From Diplocloster agilis (GTDB lineage Bacteria; Bacillota; Clostridia; Lachnospirales; Lachnospiraceae), in contig NZ_JAHQCW010000046.1 of the NCBI RefSeq assembly GCF_019042275.1, positions 1 to 46,428 of the forward strand: 46,428 nt of DNA. Direction: 5' to 3'. Made by a program: the position numbers and the translations under genes. Within the stretch, counting starts at the first letter, position 1. Each line of letters starts with the position of its first letter. The notes beneath the pieces were generated by a model. The model was not told the DNA's origin. It worked only from the letters and a program-made list of their open reading frames with translations, and made no database searches. Shown one piece after another: positions 35,256 to 42,892 of the stretch.

Positions 35256-36128
35256 TTAACGTATGATTCCGAATTCTTTCAGGCAGAGTTCCAGGGCGTC
35301 GTGGGTGTCGGTCCAGAACATGCCGGCATGGTTGGCTTTGGAGGTGTCCAGGCGCACATCCCGGTTGTGGTCCAGATAGTGGACGGTGTCTTCTTCCAGG
35401 ATCTGGTCTAGTTTGGAATCCAGGCCCAGAAGATGCAGGATGTGTTTTACGGTGTCGTAGCGGCTCTCGTTGTTGGTGGCTCCCATGTGATAGGTGCCGT
35501 AGGGGGCGTCGAAGAGCTTTTGGAAGTTGGCGATGGTTTCGTAGATGTAGCCCATACCGCGGAATTCGTGGGGAGAGGCTATGATTTTTTCCTGGTTGCG
35601 CAGCTTGGTGAGGGTGTCCCAGAGGATTCCGTTGGACATGTTTTTGTTGCGCTCGGGAAGGCCGAACATCCAAGTGAACCGGACGATCCAGAGTTCGTCC
35701 AGGATTTCTTTTAGAAGGGCCTCGGCTTCCAGTTTGTTGGCGCCGTAGACGGTGTTGGGGACGGCTTCGTCTTCTTCGCGGAAGGGGCCGCCGTTGGTGT
35801 TGCCGTTGAATACCTGCTCGGAGCTTAGGAAGATGAGCTGGGCGTGAGCTTCCCGGGCTGCTTCGGCGACGTGGAGAGCCCCGTCTACATTGACTTTGCG
35901 GGCGACTTCAGGGTGCTGGTTGCAAAAATCGGTGACGGCTATGGCTCCCGCGTGAATGATGAGGTTTGGGTGAAAGGCACGGGCGCAGTCCAGAACGGCC
36001 TGTCTGTCGGTAAAGTCTAGGTCGTCTTTGTCGGTGACCAGGAACTCATAGTCGTCTTTGTAATAGTCGGCCAACCGGGAACAGAAGAAACCTTTGCCGC
36101 CGGTTAATAAGATGCGTTTTTTGTTCAT
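35256..36128 (-). CDS. RmlD-like NAD(P)-dependent sugar reductase/epimerase
   Basis: 290 aa from ATG 36128, with AGAAAGGAA before it on the minus strand; a longer frame would add unrelated residues. Extended SDR of the RmlD_sub_bind type: ILLTGGKGFFCSRLAD (nucleotide-binding, residues 5-20), FLSSEQVFNG, VYGANKLEAE with the catalytic Y-x-x-x-K, then VRFTWMFG. RmlD itself reduces dTDP-4-dehydrorhamnose; here no other dTDP-rhamnose gene is near, and it pairs with ribokinase, so it more likely acts on a free or phosphorylated sugar of this locus. Downstream side is palindrome A. Confidence 0.85.
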   Translation of the reverse strand: MNKKRILLTGGKGFFCSRLADYYKDDYEFLVTDKDDLDFTDRQAVLDCARAFHPNLIIHAGAIAVTDFCNQHPEVARKVNVDGALHVAEAAREAHAQLIFLSSEQVFNGNTNGGPFREEDEAVPNTVYGANKLEAEALLKEILDELWIVRFTWMFGLPERNKNMSNGILWDTLTKLRNQEKIIASPHEFRGMGYIYETIANFQKLFDAPYGTYHMGATNNESRYDTVKHILHLLGLDSKLDQILEEDTVHYLDHNRDVRLDTSKANHAGMFWTDTHDALELCLKEFGIIR

Positions 36129-36219
36129 GAGTGTGTTCCTTTCTGATGGGGGAACCCGTATGTATAGAAAGAGCGGGCTTTTGGGCAATTATTTATGAGT
36201 TTGTTATAGGGGGCGGAGA

Positions 36220-37161
36220 CTACAGCCGGACGCCGTGTTCGCTCAGGAAACTCAGTACACGTTCCAGAGGCTGTATGGAATTCTGGGCTCCCAGTCCCAT
36301 CGCAGCGAGGGCGCCGCAGGCGCTTCCGATTTTCAGGCAGGTCTCTATGGGATAATTGTTTATTAATCCGTAGGCCAGTCCTCCGTGGAAGGAATCACCG
36401 GCGGCGGTGGTGTCTACGGCTTTGATCGGGAAGGCGTCGACACTGACGGAGACGGTTCCGTTGGAATAAAAGGCGCCTTTTTCGCCCATGGTTATGCACA
36501 GGTTGCGGACACCCCGGTCGATGAACCAGCGGGCGGTCTGCTCTTTCCAGTCTTCGATGGGCATGTCTTTGCGCAGGATACCGGTGTAGACTTCACTTTC
36601 GGTTTCGTTGGGGGTGATATAGTCGATAAGGGGATAAATATCGTCGGGCAGAGGGATGGCGGGAGCAGGATTTAAGATTGTTATCGCTCCGCTCTCATGT
36701 GCGGTCTTCAGCCCGTATTGGACAGCGTCCAGATTCAGTTCGGTCTGGGTCAGAAAGACCCCTGCGGAACCGATGGCCTCACTGGCGTCGTCGATCATTT
36801 TCTGTGTAATATGGTGATTCGCACCGGGCGCATAGACCAGCATATTGTCACCGGCGGGGTCCAGGTATATAGAAGCGCAGCCGGTGCGGTGGTGGTCCGA
36901 ATGATGGATGTACCGGCAGTTGATGCCTTTGTCAAGGAGACCCTGGAAAACGGTTTTGCCCTGCATATCATTGCCGATTTGTCCGATAAGGCTGGTGGGC
37001 ATGCCAAGTAAGGAACACTGAACGGATTGGTTTGCGCCCTTTCCGCCGTTGAACATGTCGACCGAGCTGCCGCTTACCGTTTCGCCTTTTGCCGGAAGTT
37101 TAGCCGCGGAAGCTACGATATCACAGTTGATACTTCCTAAAATAACAACATTCTTTTTCAT
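36220..37161 (-). CDS. rbsK: Ribokinase
   Basis: 313 aa from ATG 37161, with AAAGGAAAGAGTAAG upstream on the minus strand. PfkB family: VVILGSINCDIVASAAKLPAKG (sugar-binding, residues 4-25), FNGGKGANQSVQCSLLG (residues 40-56, the two-glycine motif) and VDTTAAGDSFHGGLAYG at about 250 with the catalytic aspartate. It phosphorylates ribose or a similar pentose using ATP. It is divergent from the sugar-binding protein and shares its control region; RmlD-like gene follows 91 bases later. Confidence 0.92.
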   Translation of the reverse strand: MKKNVVILGSINCDIVASAAKLPAKGETVSGSSVDMFNGGKGANQSVQCSLLGMPTSLIGQIGNDMQGKTVFQGLLDKGINCRYIHHSDHHRTGCASIYLDPAGDNMLVYAPGANHHITQKMIDDASEAIGSAGVFLTQTELNLDAVQYGLKTAHESGAITILNPAPAIPLPDDIYPLIDYITPNETESEVYTGILRKDMPIEDWKEQTARWFIDRGVRNLCITMGEKGAFYSNGTVSVSVDAFPIKAVDTTAAGDSFHGGLAYGLINNYPIETCLKIGSACGALAAMGLGAQNSIQPLERVLSFLSEHGVRL

Positions 37162-37215
37162 CTTACTCTTTCCTTTCTGGTGAATTTCATTGAATCCCAT
37201 ATAAATGTGTTGAAA

Positions 37216-37229
37216 ATTGGAAATCCAAT
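37216..37229. promoter_or_regulatory. Operator copy 1, ATTGGAAATCCAAT
   Basis: A palindrome (ATTGGA, two bases, TCCAAT). It lies just downstream of the predicted ribokinase transcription start. The same word recurs at 37429. See the 37387 and 37429 copies; likely the binding site of the DeoR-type repressor of the locus. Confidence 0.6.
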
Positions 37230-37247
37230 TTTTGTACTGTCAAAAAT

Positions 37248-37276
37248 ATTATATAATAAATGAAGGATAAAAGCAA
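37248..37276 (-). promoter_or_regulatory. Ribokinase promoter (minus strand)
   Basis: On the minus strand, TTGCTT (37276-37271), seventeen bases, TATAAT (37253-37248). Operator copy 1 is downstream of it, consistent with repression. Confidence 0.6.
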
Positions 37277-37347
37277 ATGTTTTGGAAAGTGCATAATTAA
37301 GATAACTATTTAACAAATTCAAATGTACAAAATGACAAATGAATTGC

Positions 37348-37376
37348 TTGACAAATGGGAAAACAGGTGGTAATAT
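37348..37376 (+). promoter_or_regulatory. Promoter of the ribose-type ABC operon
   Basis: TTGACA at 37348-37353, seventeen bases, TAATAT at 37371-37376, TGG before the -10. Operator copies 2 and 3 follow at 37387 and 37429, just after the likely transcription start. Confidence 0.75.
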
Positions 37377-37386
37377 AACCATATCG

Positions 37387-37400
37387 ATTGGAAATGCAAT
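37387..37400. promoter_or_regulatory. Operator copy 2, one mismatch (ATTGGAAATGCAAT)
   Basis: Matches the 37216 palindrome with one difference and lies about ten bases past the -10 box. A further half site TCCAAT follows at 37408-37413. Confidence 0.5.
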
Positions 37401-37428
37401 CTAAAAATCCAATTTTAAAACGAAAATT

Positions 37429-37442
37429 ATTGGAAATCCAAT
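37429..37442. promoter_or_regulatory. Operator copy 3, exact ATTGGAAATCCAAT
   Basis: Exact copy of the 37216 palindrome; a further half site ATTGGAAATTGA begins at 37457. In the divergent region, two exact and one near copy sit on the two transcripts. Confidence 0.6.
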
Positions 37443-37520
37443 ATTTGGCGTTATAAATTGGAAATTGACTGCATGAAGATCAGGATTAACAACTATAAAA
37501 AGTCCCAGGGAGGAACGGAA

Positions 37521-38681
37521 ATGAAAAGAAAACTAGTTTCAGTCTTACTTGTATGTGCAATGGCAGTGACTATGGTTGCCGGCTGCGGCAGCAAAGCGGA
37601 GGAGCCGGCTGAGGCGCCTGCGGCTACACCGGCGCCGGCGGCAAGCGAAGCGCCTGCGGCTACAGAGAAACCGGAGGCTACCCAGGCGCCGGCAGAGTCT
37701 GAAGCACCTGCAGCGGCCAGCGGAGAATTTGTGAAGTATAATGATATTAAGGATGGTCTGGGACCGATCCCCAAATCCGACAAAACCTTCCAGATCGGAT
37801 TTACCGCAAAAGCTCTGGAAAACGAATTCTGGAGAATGGAAAAAGAAGGAGCCGAGGCAGCCGGTAAGGCTTTGAAAGAAGCAGGACTTGATATTACCAT
37901 TACGGTAGCGGCGGCAAACGGCGAGTCCGACGTACAGGGCCAGGAAGCTGTTATGAAAGATATGATCAACAAGAAATACGATGGTATCATGGTTGCTCCC
38001 ATCGCGGATACGAACCTGACGGCAGCCATTGAGGAAGGCGTAGAAGCCGGAATCCCGCTGATCTGTGTAAATGATAAAGATGCCAACGTAGATCTTCCGA
38101 TCGTAGGCGCAGACCATAAGGATACGGCAGAACTGGCAGCAGAGTGGATCGCTACTAAGATCGGCGGCAAAGGCCAGGTGGCAGTTGTTCAGGGACTTCC
38201 TACAGCGGAAGCGGCCCGTCTTCGTACCGATTGCTTCGTGGATTACATAAAAGCAAACTATCCTGATATTGAGATCGTAGCTACGCAGAACGCGGACTGG
38301 GATCGTACAAAAGCAAAAGATGTATCCGCTACCATTCTGAAACAGTATCCGGATCTGAAGGCTATCTACGCAAACAATGACACCATGGCTATGGGTGTAT
38401 TAGAATCTGTAAAAGAAGCGGATTTACTGGGCAAATGTCTGGTAGTCGGCACCGATGGAACCAGCGAGGCATTGGATTCCGTAAAAGCCGGAGAATTAAG
38501 TGCAACCATCAATGATTTCCCGTTCTACCAGTCTCAGGTAGCAGCGGAGATGCTGGTACGTAAATTATCCGGACAGGATGTTCCCGAGAAGATTTATTCT
38601 CCTCACGCTGTTGTTGATGCGGATAACTGTAACCTTTCAAATGAAGAAATCCTTGGATGGAAGGGCTTTACCGTTGAATAA
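37521..38681 (+). CDS. Ribose-type sugar-binding lipoprotein
   Basis: 386 aa from ATG 37521, with AGGGAGGA six bases upstream. The signal peptide ends in MVAGC, lipid cysteine at residue 22, followed by an alanine/proline-rich linker of about 45 residues with repeated SEAPAA-like units. From residue 80 on is the Peripla_BP_4 (RbsB-like) fold: FQIGFTAKALENEFWRMEKEG, YDGIMVAPIADTNLTAAIEEG, IYANNDTMAMGVLESV and VVGTDGTSEALDSV. It is the first gene of the transporter. Sugar specificity may be ribose or a related pentose or hexose. The linker's DNA repeats (GCGCCTGCGGCTACA twice) could vary in copy number. Confidence 0.92.
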   Translation: MKRKLVSVLLVCAMAVTMVAGCGSKAEEPAEAPAATPAPAASEAPAATEKPEATQAPAESEAPAAASGEFVKYNDIKDGLGPIPKSDKTFQIGFTAKALENEFWRMEKEGAEAAGKALKEAGLDITITVAAANGESDVQGQEAVMKDMINKKYDGIMVAPIADTNLTAAIEEGVEAGIPLICVNDKDANVDLPIVGADHKDTAELAAEWIATKIGGKGQVAVVQGLPTAEAARLRTDCFVDYIKANYPDIEIVATQNADWDRTKAKDVSATILKQYPDLKAIYANNDTMAMGVLESVKEADLLGKCLVVGTDGTSEALDSVKAGELSATINDFPFYQSQVAAEMLVRKLSGQDVPEKIYSPHAVVDADNCNLSNEEILGWKGFTVE

Positions 38682-38743
38682 TCGGGCAGCTGATAGCCAG
38701 GCGGTACAATAAGTATCCCATGACATATGCCCTCTGAGGCATA

Positions 38744-38794
38744 ATGGGCTGTCGCACGGCAGGAAAAGGAAAGTGTGGCAGCCCATATTTTATT
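38744..38794 (+). terminator. Hairpin between sugar-binding protein and ATPase
   Basis: ATGGGCTG (38744-38751) pairs with CAGCCCAT (38779-38786), with partial pairing inside, followed by ATTTTATT. A second small stem TATGCC/GGCATA precedes it at 38726-38743. Likely a partial terminator that keeps the binding protein in excess. Confidence 0.65.
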
Positions 38795-38882
38795 CAAAAG
38801 GAGAGTTCTCCTGTTGAATAAATAGGAGTTTCACCTGCGGAAATTCTTATTCCTATATAGAGAGAAGGGAAAGGCGGCGACC

Positions 38883-40385
38883 ATGGATAAATATATAGAG
38901 TTCCAGCACATAACCAAAATTTTCCCGGGCCAGAAAGCTTTAGACGATGTCTCTTTTTCTGTTAAGCAGGGAGAGGTGCATGCGCTGCTTGGTGAAAACG
39001 GAGCGGGAAAATCCACGTTGCTGAACATTCTGCATGGAATGTTCCCGGCCACACAAGGTAAAGTTTTTATAGAAGGGGAAGAAGTAAAGTTTCGTAACGC
39101 GCTGGAAGCGATCCATTACGGAATCGCGAAAGTGCATCAGGAAATCAATATTATACCGGAATTAACCGTTGCCCAGAATATGATGCTGGGCGGGGAACCG
39201 ACAAAAGGTCCTTTATTAAACAGAAAAAAGATGGAAAAAGAGACGCAGGAGCTCTTAGACCGGTTGGGCTGTGCATTTCACGCAGACGACAGGGTGGGTA
39301 CTCTGTCCACCGGTAAAAAACAGATGATACAGATTGCAAAAGCGTTATATATGAATGCCAAAGTCATATCATTTGACGAACCTACGTCCTCCTTAAGTAA
39401 TTCAGAGGTCAAAACGCTGTTTAAAATTATACGGGATCTGAAAGCACAGGGAATTACGATCCTTTATATCAGTCATAAAATGGATGAAATCTTTCAGATC
39501 TGTGACCGTGCCAGTATTCTCAGGGACGGAAAATATGTGACAACACTGGATATGAAAGAAACGACGGAGGAGGATCTGGTTCAGAACATGGTAGGACGTG
39601 ACGTATCCATGTTTGCCCAGAGGCTGAAGCCGTCCTGCGTAGATAAGAACAATACGGTATTAAAAGTAGAGCATTTAAGCGGCCCTGCCGGGTTTGATGA
39701 TATCAGCTTTGAACTTAAGAAAGGGGAGATCCTGGGATTTTTCGGACTGGTGGGCGCCATGCGTACGGAGGTTATGCGGGCGATCTTCGGCGCCGATAAG
39801 GCAAGCGGGGGAACCGTGATCTATAACGGAAAAGCGCTGCCGCATAACCGGACTCCCAACGATGTGGTAAAGATGGGAATCGGATTGGTGTCCGAGAACC
39901 GGAAAGAAGAAGGCTTTGTGAAGAACTTTAACAATGCCGATAACATCGCCCTAGCCAGCCTTACCAAATATGTCAGGGGTATTTTTGTAAAGGAATCATT
40001 AAAACAGAAAAACTCCATAAAAGTAGGCGAAACAGTGGGACTGACACCCAATGATCCGGAGTTTTTAACCGTCAGTCTGTCCGGCGGCAACGCCCAGAAG
40101 GTCATTCTGGCCAAATGGCTGTCCACAGATGTGGATGTCCTGATTATGGATGAGCCTACAAAAGGAATTGATATCGGGGCCAAAGCGGAGATATACAAAC
40201 TGATGGAGGAGATCGTAGCAGCCGGAAAATCCATTATCATGGTATCGTCCGAAATGACGGAAGTCATAGGTATGAGCGACCGTGTCCTGGTCATGAGAGA
40301 AGGAAAGCTGGTCGGCGAGCTAGACCGCTCTGAGCTTGAGGAAGAGCGTATTATTACATATGCCGTGGGAGGCAGCCAAGGTTGA
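38883..40385 (+). CDS. Ribose-type ABC ATPase (two domains)
   Basis: 500 aa, tandem ABC halves as in RbsA. First half Walker A GENGAGKST, signature LSTGKKQ (a divergent form) and ISFDEPTSSL; second half GFFGLVGAMRTEV in place of Walker A, signature LSGGNAQK and LIMDEPTKGIDIGAK. AGAAGGGAAAGGCGG precedes ATG 38883. A 201-base gap with two hairpins separates it from the binding protein, and the permease follows. Confidence 0.93.
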   Translation: MDKYIEFQHITKIFPGQKALDDVSFSVKQGEVHALLGENGAGKSTLLNILHGMFPATQGKVFIEGEEVKFRNALEAIHYGIAKVHQEINIIPELTVAQNMMLGGEPTKGPLLNRKKMEKETQELLDRLGCAFHADDRVGTLSTGKKQMIQIAKALYMNAKVISFDEPTSSLSNSEVKTLFKIIRDLKAQGITILYISHKMDEIFQICDRASILRDGKYVTTLDMKETTEEDLVQNMVGRDVSMFAQRLKPSCVDKNNTVLKVEHLSGPAGFDDISFELKKGEILGFFGLVGAMRTEVMRAIFGADKASGGTVIYNGKALPHNRTPNDVVKMGIGLVSENRKEEGFVKNFNNADNIALASLTKYVRGIFVKESLKQKNSIKVGETVGLTPNDPEFLTVSLSGGNAQKVILAKWLSTDVDVLIMDEPTKGIDIGAKAEIYKLMEEIVAAGKSIIMVSSEMTEVIGMSDRVLVMREGKLVGELDRSELEEERIITYAVGGSQG

Positions 40386-40417
40386 ACAAAAAAAATTCGC
40401 ACAAAAAGGAGGAAACC

Positions 40418-41383
40418 ATGAAAAAGATCATTAAGAATAATTACCGGGAATTGAGTGTCATCGTGGCAATCGCCGTCATGTTCATTATTTTCGGTATTCT
40501 GAATCCAATCTATATCTCTTCCAGTAATATTGTGGATATCCTGGATCAGGCCACGATCTACGGCCTGATGGGTATCGGTATGACAATGGTTATTATTACA
40601 GGAGGAATCGATCTGTCCGTAGGCTCCGTCCTGGCGCTGTCCGGATGTATTGTCGCCAATATGGCGGTAAAAGGATTAAACCCGGTGCTGTGTCTGATCG
40701 TCGGTCTGTTTGCAGGATTTGCCTTCGGTCTGCTCAATGGCCTGCTGGTATCCAGAATGAAACTCCAGCCGTTTATTGCCACCATGGGCACCATGTCCGT
40801 CTACAGAGGCGCTGCCTATATTATAACGGAGGGCTATCCGGTGTTGGGAGTACCTGATTCCTTCCGAAACATCCTGAACATCAAGATTGTCGGAGGTATC
40901 CGGATTTCCGTTCTGGTATTCATCGCGTTTGCGATCCTTGTCTATATCCTGCTGCGCAAGACCCGTCTTGGCACATACATCTATGCGATCGGCGGAAATA
41001 TGGAAGCGGCCAGGCTTTCCGGCGTGCGTGTGGAGCTGACACAGACCATGGCATATGCGATCGGAATGTTAGGAACCGCACTGGCGGGCCTGATCCAGGT
41101 GGCGAAACTTGGAACCGGAGATCCCACCACCGGCAACGGCTGGGAGCTGAATGCCATCGCCGCCGCCGCGATCGGCGGAACCAGTATGGCGGGCGGCCGC
41201 GGAAACGCTCTCGGCACAGTCCTTGGAGCCATTCTCTTCTCCGGCTTAAAGGTTGGTCTGATCGTACTCAACGTAAATACCTACTATCAGTATGTGGCAA
41301 CCGGTTTGGTTATTATCATAGCCGCATATTTGGAGATATTCCAGGGCGCTATCGCTTCCAGAAAGAAGAAAAAAGTAGTATAA
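40418..41383 (+). CDS. Ribose-type ABC permease
   Basis: 321 aa from ATG 40418, seven bases after AAAGGAGG; the longer frame from TTG 40382 overlaps the ATPase stop. BPD_transp_2 permease with eight to ten helices: MTMVIITGGIDLSVGSVLALSG, GLLVSRMKLQPFIATMGTM and the cytoplasmic EAARLSGV loop at about residue 195, all RbsC-like. Confidence 0.93.
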   Translation: MKKIIKNNYRELSVIVAIAVMFIIFGILNPIYISSSNIVDILDQATIYGLMGIGMTMVIITGGIDLSVGSVLALSGCIVANMAVKGLNPVLCLIVGLFAGFAFGLLNGLLVSRMKLQPFIATMGTMSVYRGAAYIITEGYPVLGVPDSFRNILNIKIVGGIRISVLVFIAFAILVYILLRKTRLGTYIYAIGGNMEAARLSGVRVELTQTMAYAIGMLGTALAGLIQVAKLGTGDPTTGNGWELNAIAAAAIGGTSMAGGRGNALGTVLGAILFSGLKVGLIVLNVNTYYQYVATGLVIIIAAYLEIFQGAIASRKKKKVV

Positions 41384-41423
41384 TATTCTATACTATATTT
41401 CATGATTGTATGGGAGGATAAAG

Positions 41424-42197
41424 ATGTCCAAAGATAAGAGATTATGTGAACGGCGGAATAAAATATTGGAGGCTTTATCGTCCCGGCACACGCTGCTGGT
41501 AAGTGATCTGGTAGCGGAACTGCAGGTGTCAAATGAGACGATCCGAAAGGATCTGATCGAGATGGAAAAACAAGGTATGGTAGAACGCAAGCATGGAAGG
41601 GTGAATCTGCTGATCAACTACGCGGATGACCTAATGTACGTGCGGACCACCACCAATCAATCCGCAAAAGAGCGGATAGCGGCAGAGACGATCAAGCATC
41701 TGCCGGAGGGAAGTTCTGTCTTTGTGGGACTGGATGTCGGGAACACTGTATGGCATGTGGCGAAGCTTCTGGTCAGCGATCCGACAAAGATCGTCGTAAC
41801 CAGTTCGCTGGACGCCGCCAATATCTACGCGGAGGCAGGAAACCCGAGGCTATATTGCACGGGAGGACAGCTGCGAGAAGTGGACCGGGGATTTTACGGC
41901 TATTGGTCGTTACAAAACCTAAAATCTATCCACATGTCCGTCTGTATCCTGGGAACCGTGGGAATTGTCAACCGGGATGGAATCGGGGCGGTTTCCTTTG
42001 ATGACAGAGACGCAAAGCTGCTCTACGCCAAAAACAGCGACATGCGTATCGCCATCTTTGACAGTACGAAGTGCGCGCGGGGAACCCTGGTGGAAGGACT
42101 TCCATGGGAAGCCATGGATCTGGTGATCTCGGACACAGGGATGCCGGAGGCAGACCGGGAGCGGATTGAAGCGAAAACCAGACTGGTTCTGGTTTAG
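41424..42197 (+). CDS. DeoR-family repressor of the sugar locus
   Basis: 257 aa from ATG 41424, following GGGAGGA. The helix-turn-helix is in the first 55 residues (RRNKILEALSSRHTLLVSDLV, then VSNETIRKDLIEMEKQGMVERKHG). The rest is the DeoRC sensor domain, with GSSVFVGLDVGNTVWHVAK and the YCTGGQLREVDRGFYG loop; such domains bind phosphorylated sugars. The ATTGGAAATCCAAT boxes in the 37216-37442 region are the best candidate operators, but the pairing is inferred. Confidence 0.9.
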   Translation: MSKDKRLCERRNKILEALSSRHTLLVSDLVAELQVSNETIRKDLIEMEKQGMVERKHGRVNLLINYADDLMYVRTTTNQSAKERIAAETIKHLPEGSSVFVGLDVGNTVWHVAKLLVSDPTKIVVTSSLDAANIYAEAGNPRLYCTGGQLREVDRGFYGYWSLQNLKSIHMSVCILGTVGIVNRDGIGAVSFDDRDAKLLYAKNSDMRIAIFDSTKCARGTLVEGLPWEAMDLVISDTGMPEADRERIEAKTRLVLV

Positions 42198-42216
42198 GAG
42201 ACTTCAAAAGGGGCGT

Positions 42217-42501
42217 GAGCGTGGAGTCCGGAGAACGGACGGTTTGGCTAAGCGGCCCAAAAGAAGCGGCGGTCAAATCGCTTCGGCCGAACCTAAGAGC
42301 GGGTAACTCCGATGGTGTGAGAACCTTTGATTCGCAGAGCCCGGGGCAAACTCGCCAGAATACGGCTCAGACAGTGCCCCGGGCTCTGCAAGGTTCTCAC
42401 GCCATCTGCGTAACCCGCTCTTAGGTCCGGCCTCAAGCGATTTGGCCGCCGCTTCTTTTGGACCGCTTAGCCAAACCGTCCGTCCTCCGGACTCCACGCT
42501 C
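42217..42501. repeat. Giant palindrome B with conserved 26-nt tip
   Basis: Ends GAGCGTGGAG (42217) and CTCCACGCTC (42492-42501); inner stem GCAGAGCCCGGGGCA (42334-42348) with TGCCCCGGGCTCTGC (42375-42389). The tip 42349-42374 is AACTCGCCA, GAAT, ACGGCTC, A, GACAG. Middle arm parts (AAATCGCTTGAGGCCGG and GCGGGTTACGC when read on the minus strand) are shared with palindrome C. Confidence 0.95.
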
Positions 42502-42552
42502 CCTTTCCTGGTGAAAGCGAAGTGCCATGGCAACTAATTTGTTAGTAAAGCA

Positions 42553-42835
42553 GGAGCGGGCTGGCGTCAGGACCGGCTCCGGGGCAGCGCACCCACAGGC
42601 AGGGGCTCCAAATCGCTTGAGGCCGGACCTTAGAACGGGTTACGCAGAAGAGGACGAAACCTCGCAGGACCCGGGGCACTGTCTGAGCCGTATTTTGGCG
42701 AGTTTGCCCCGGGTCCTGCTAATCAGAGGTTTCGCCCTCTTCGGAGTTACCCGTTCTTAGGTCCGGCCGAAGCGATTTGGAGCCTCTGCCTGTGGGTGCG
42801 CTGCCCCGGAGCCGGTCCTGACGCCAGCCCGCTCC
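42553..42835. repeat. Giant palindrome C, inverted relative of B
   Basis: Outer arms GGAGCGGGCTGGCGTC (42553) and GACGCCAGCCCGCTCC (ending 42835). Inner stem GCAGGACCCGGGGCA (42664-42678) with TGCCCCGGGTCCTGC (42705-42719). The tip 42679-42704 is the reverse complement of the B tip apart from one base. The middle arm blocks match those of B in inverted order, so B and C form a tandem inverted pair. Confidence 0.95.
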
Positions 42836-42892
42836 GGACCACAACAAAAAGATCCCTAGTAAAAGCAACACAGGGGAAGAAGGGAAAGGCAT

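Noticed and set aside
37590-37730. Short direct repeats in the sugar-binding protein gene as a mobile or CRISPR-like array
   Set aside because: They encode an alanine/proline linker, differ in length and spacing, and lie within a normal lipoprotein gene.
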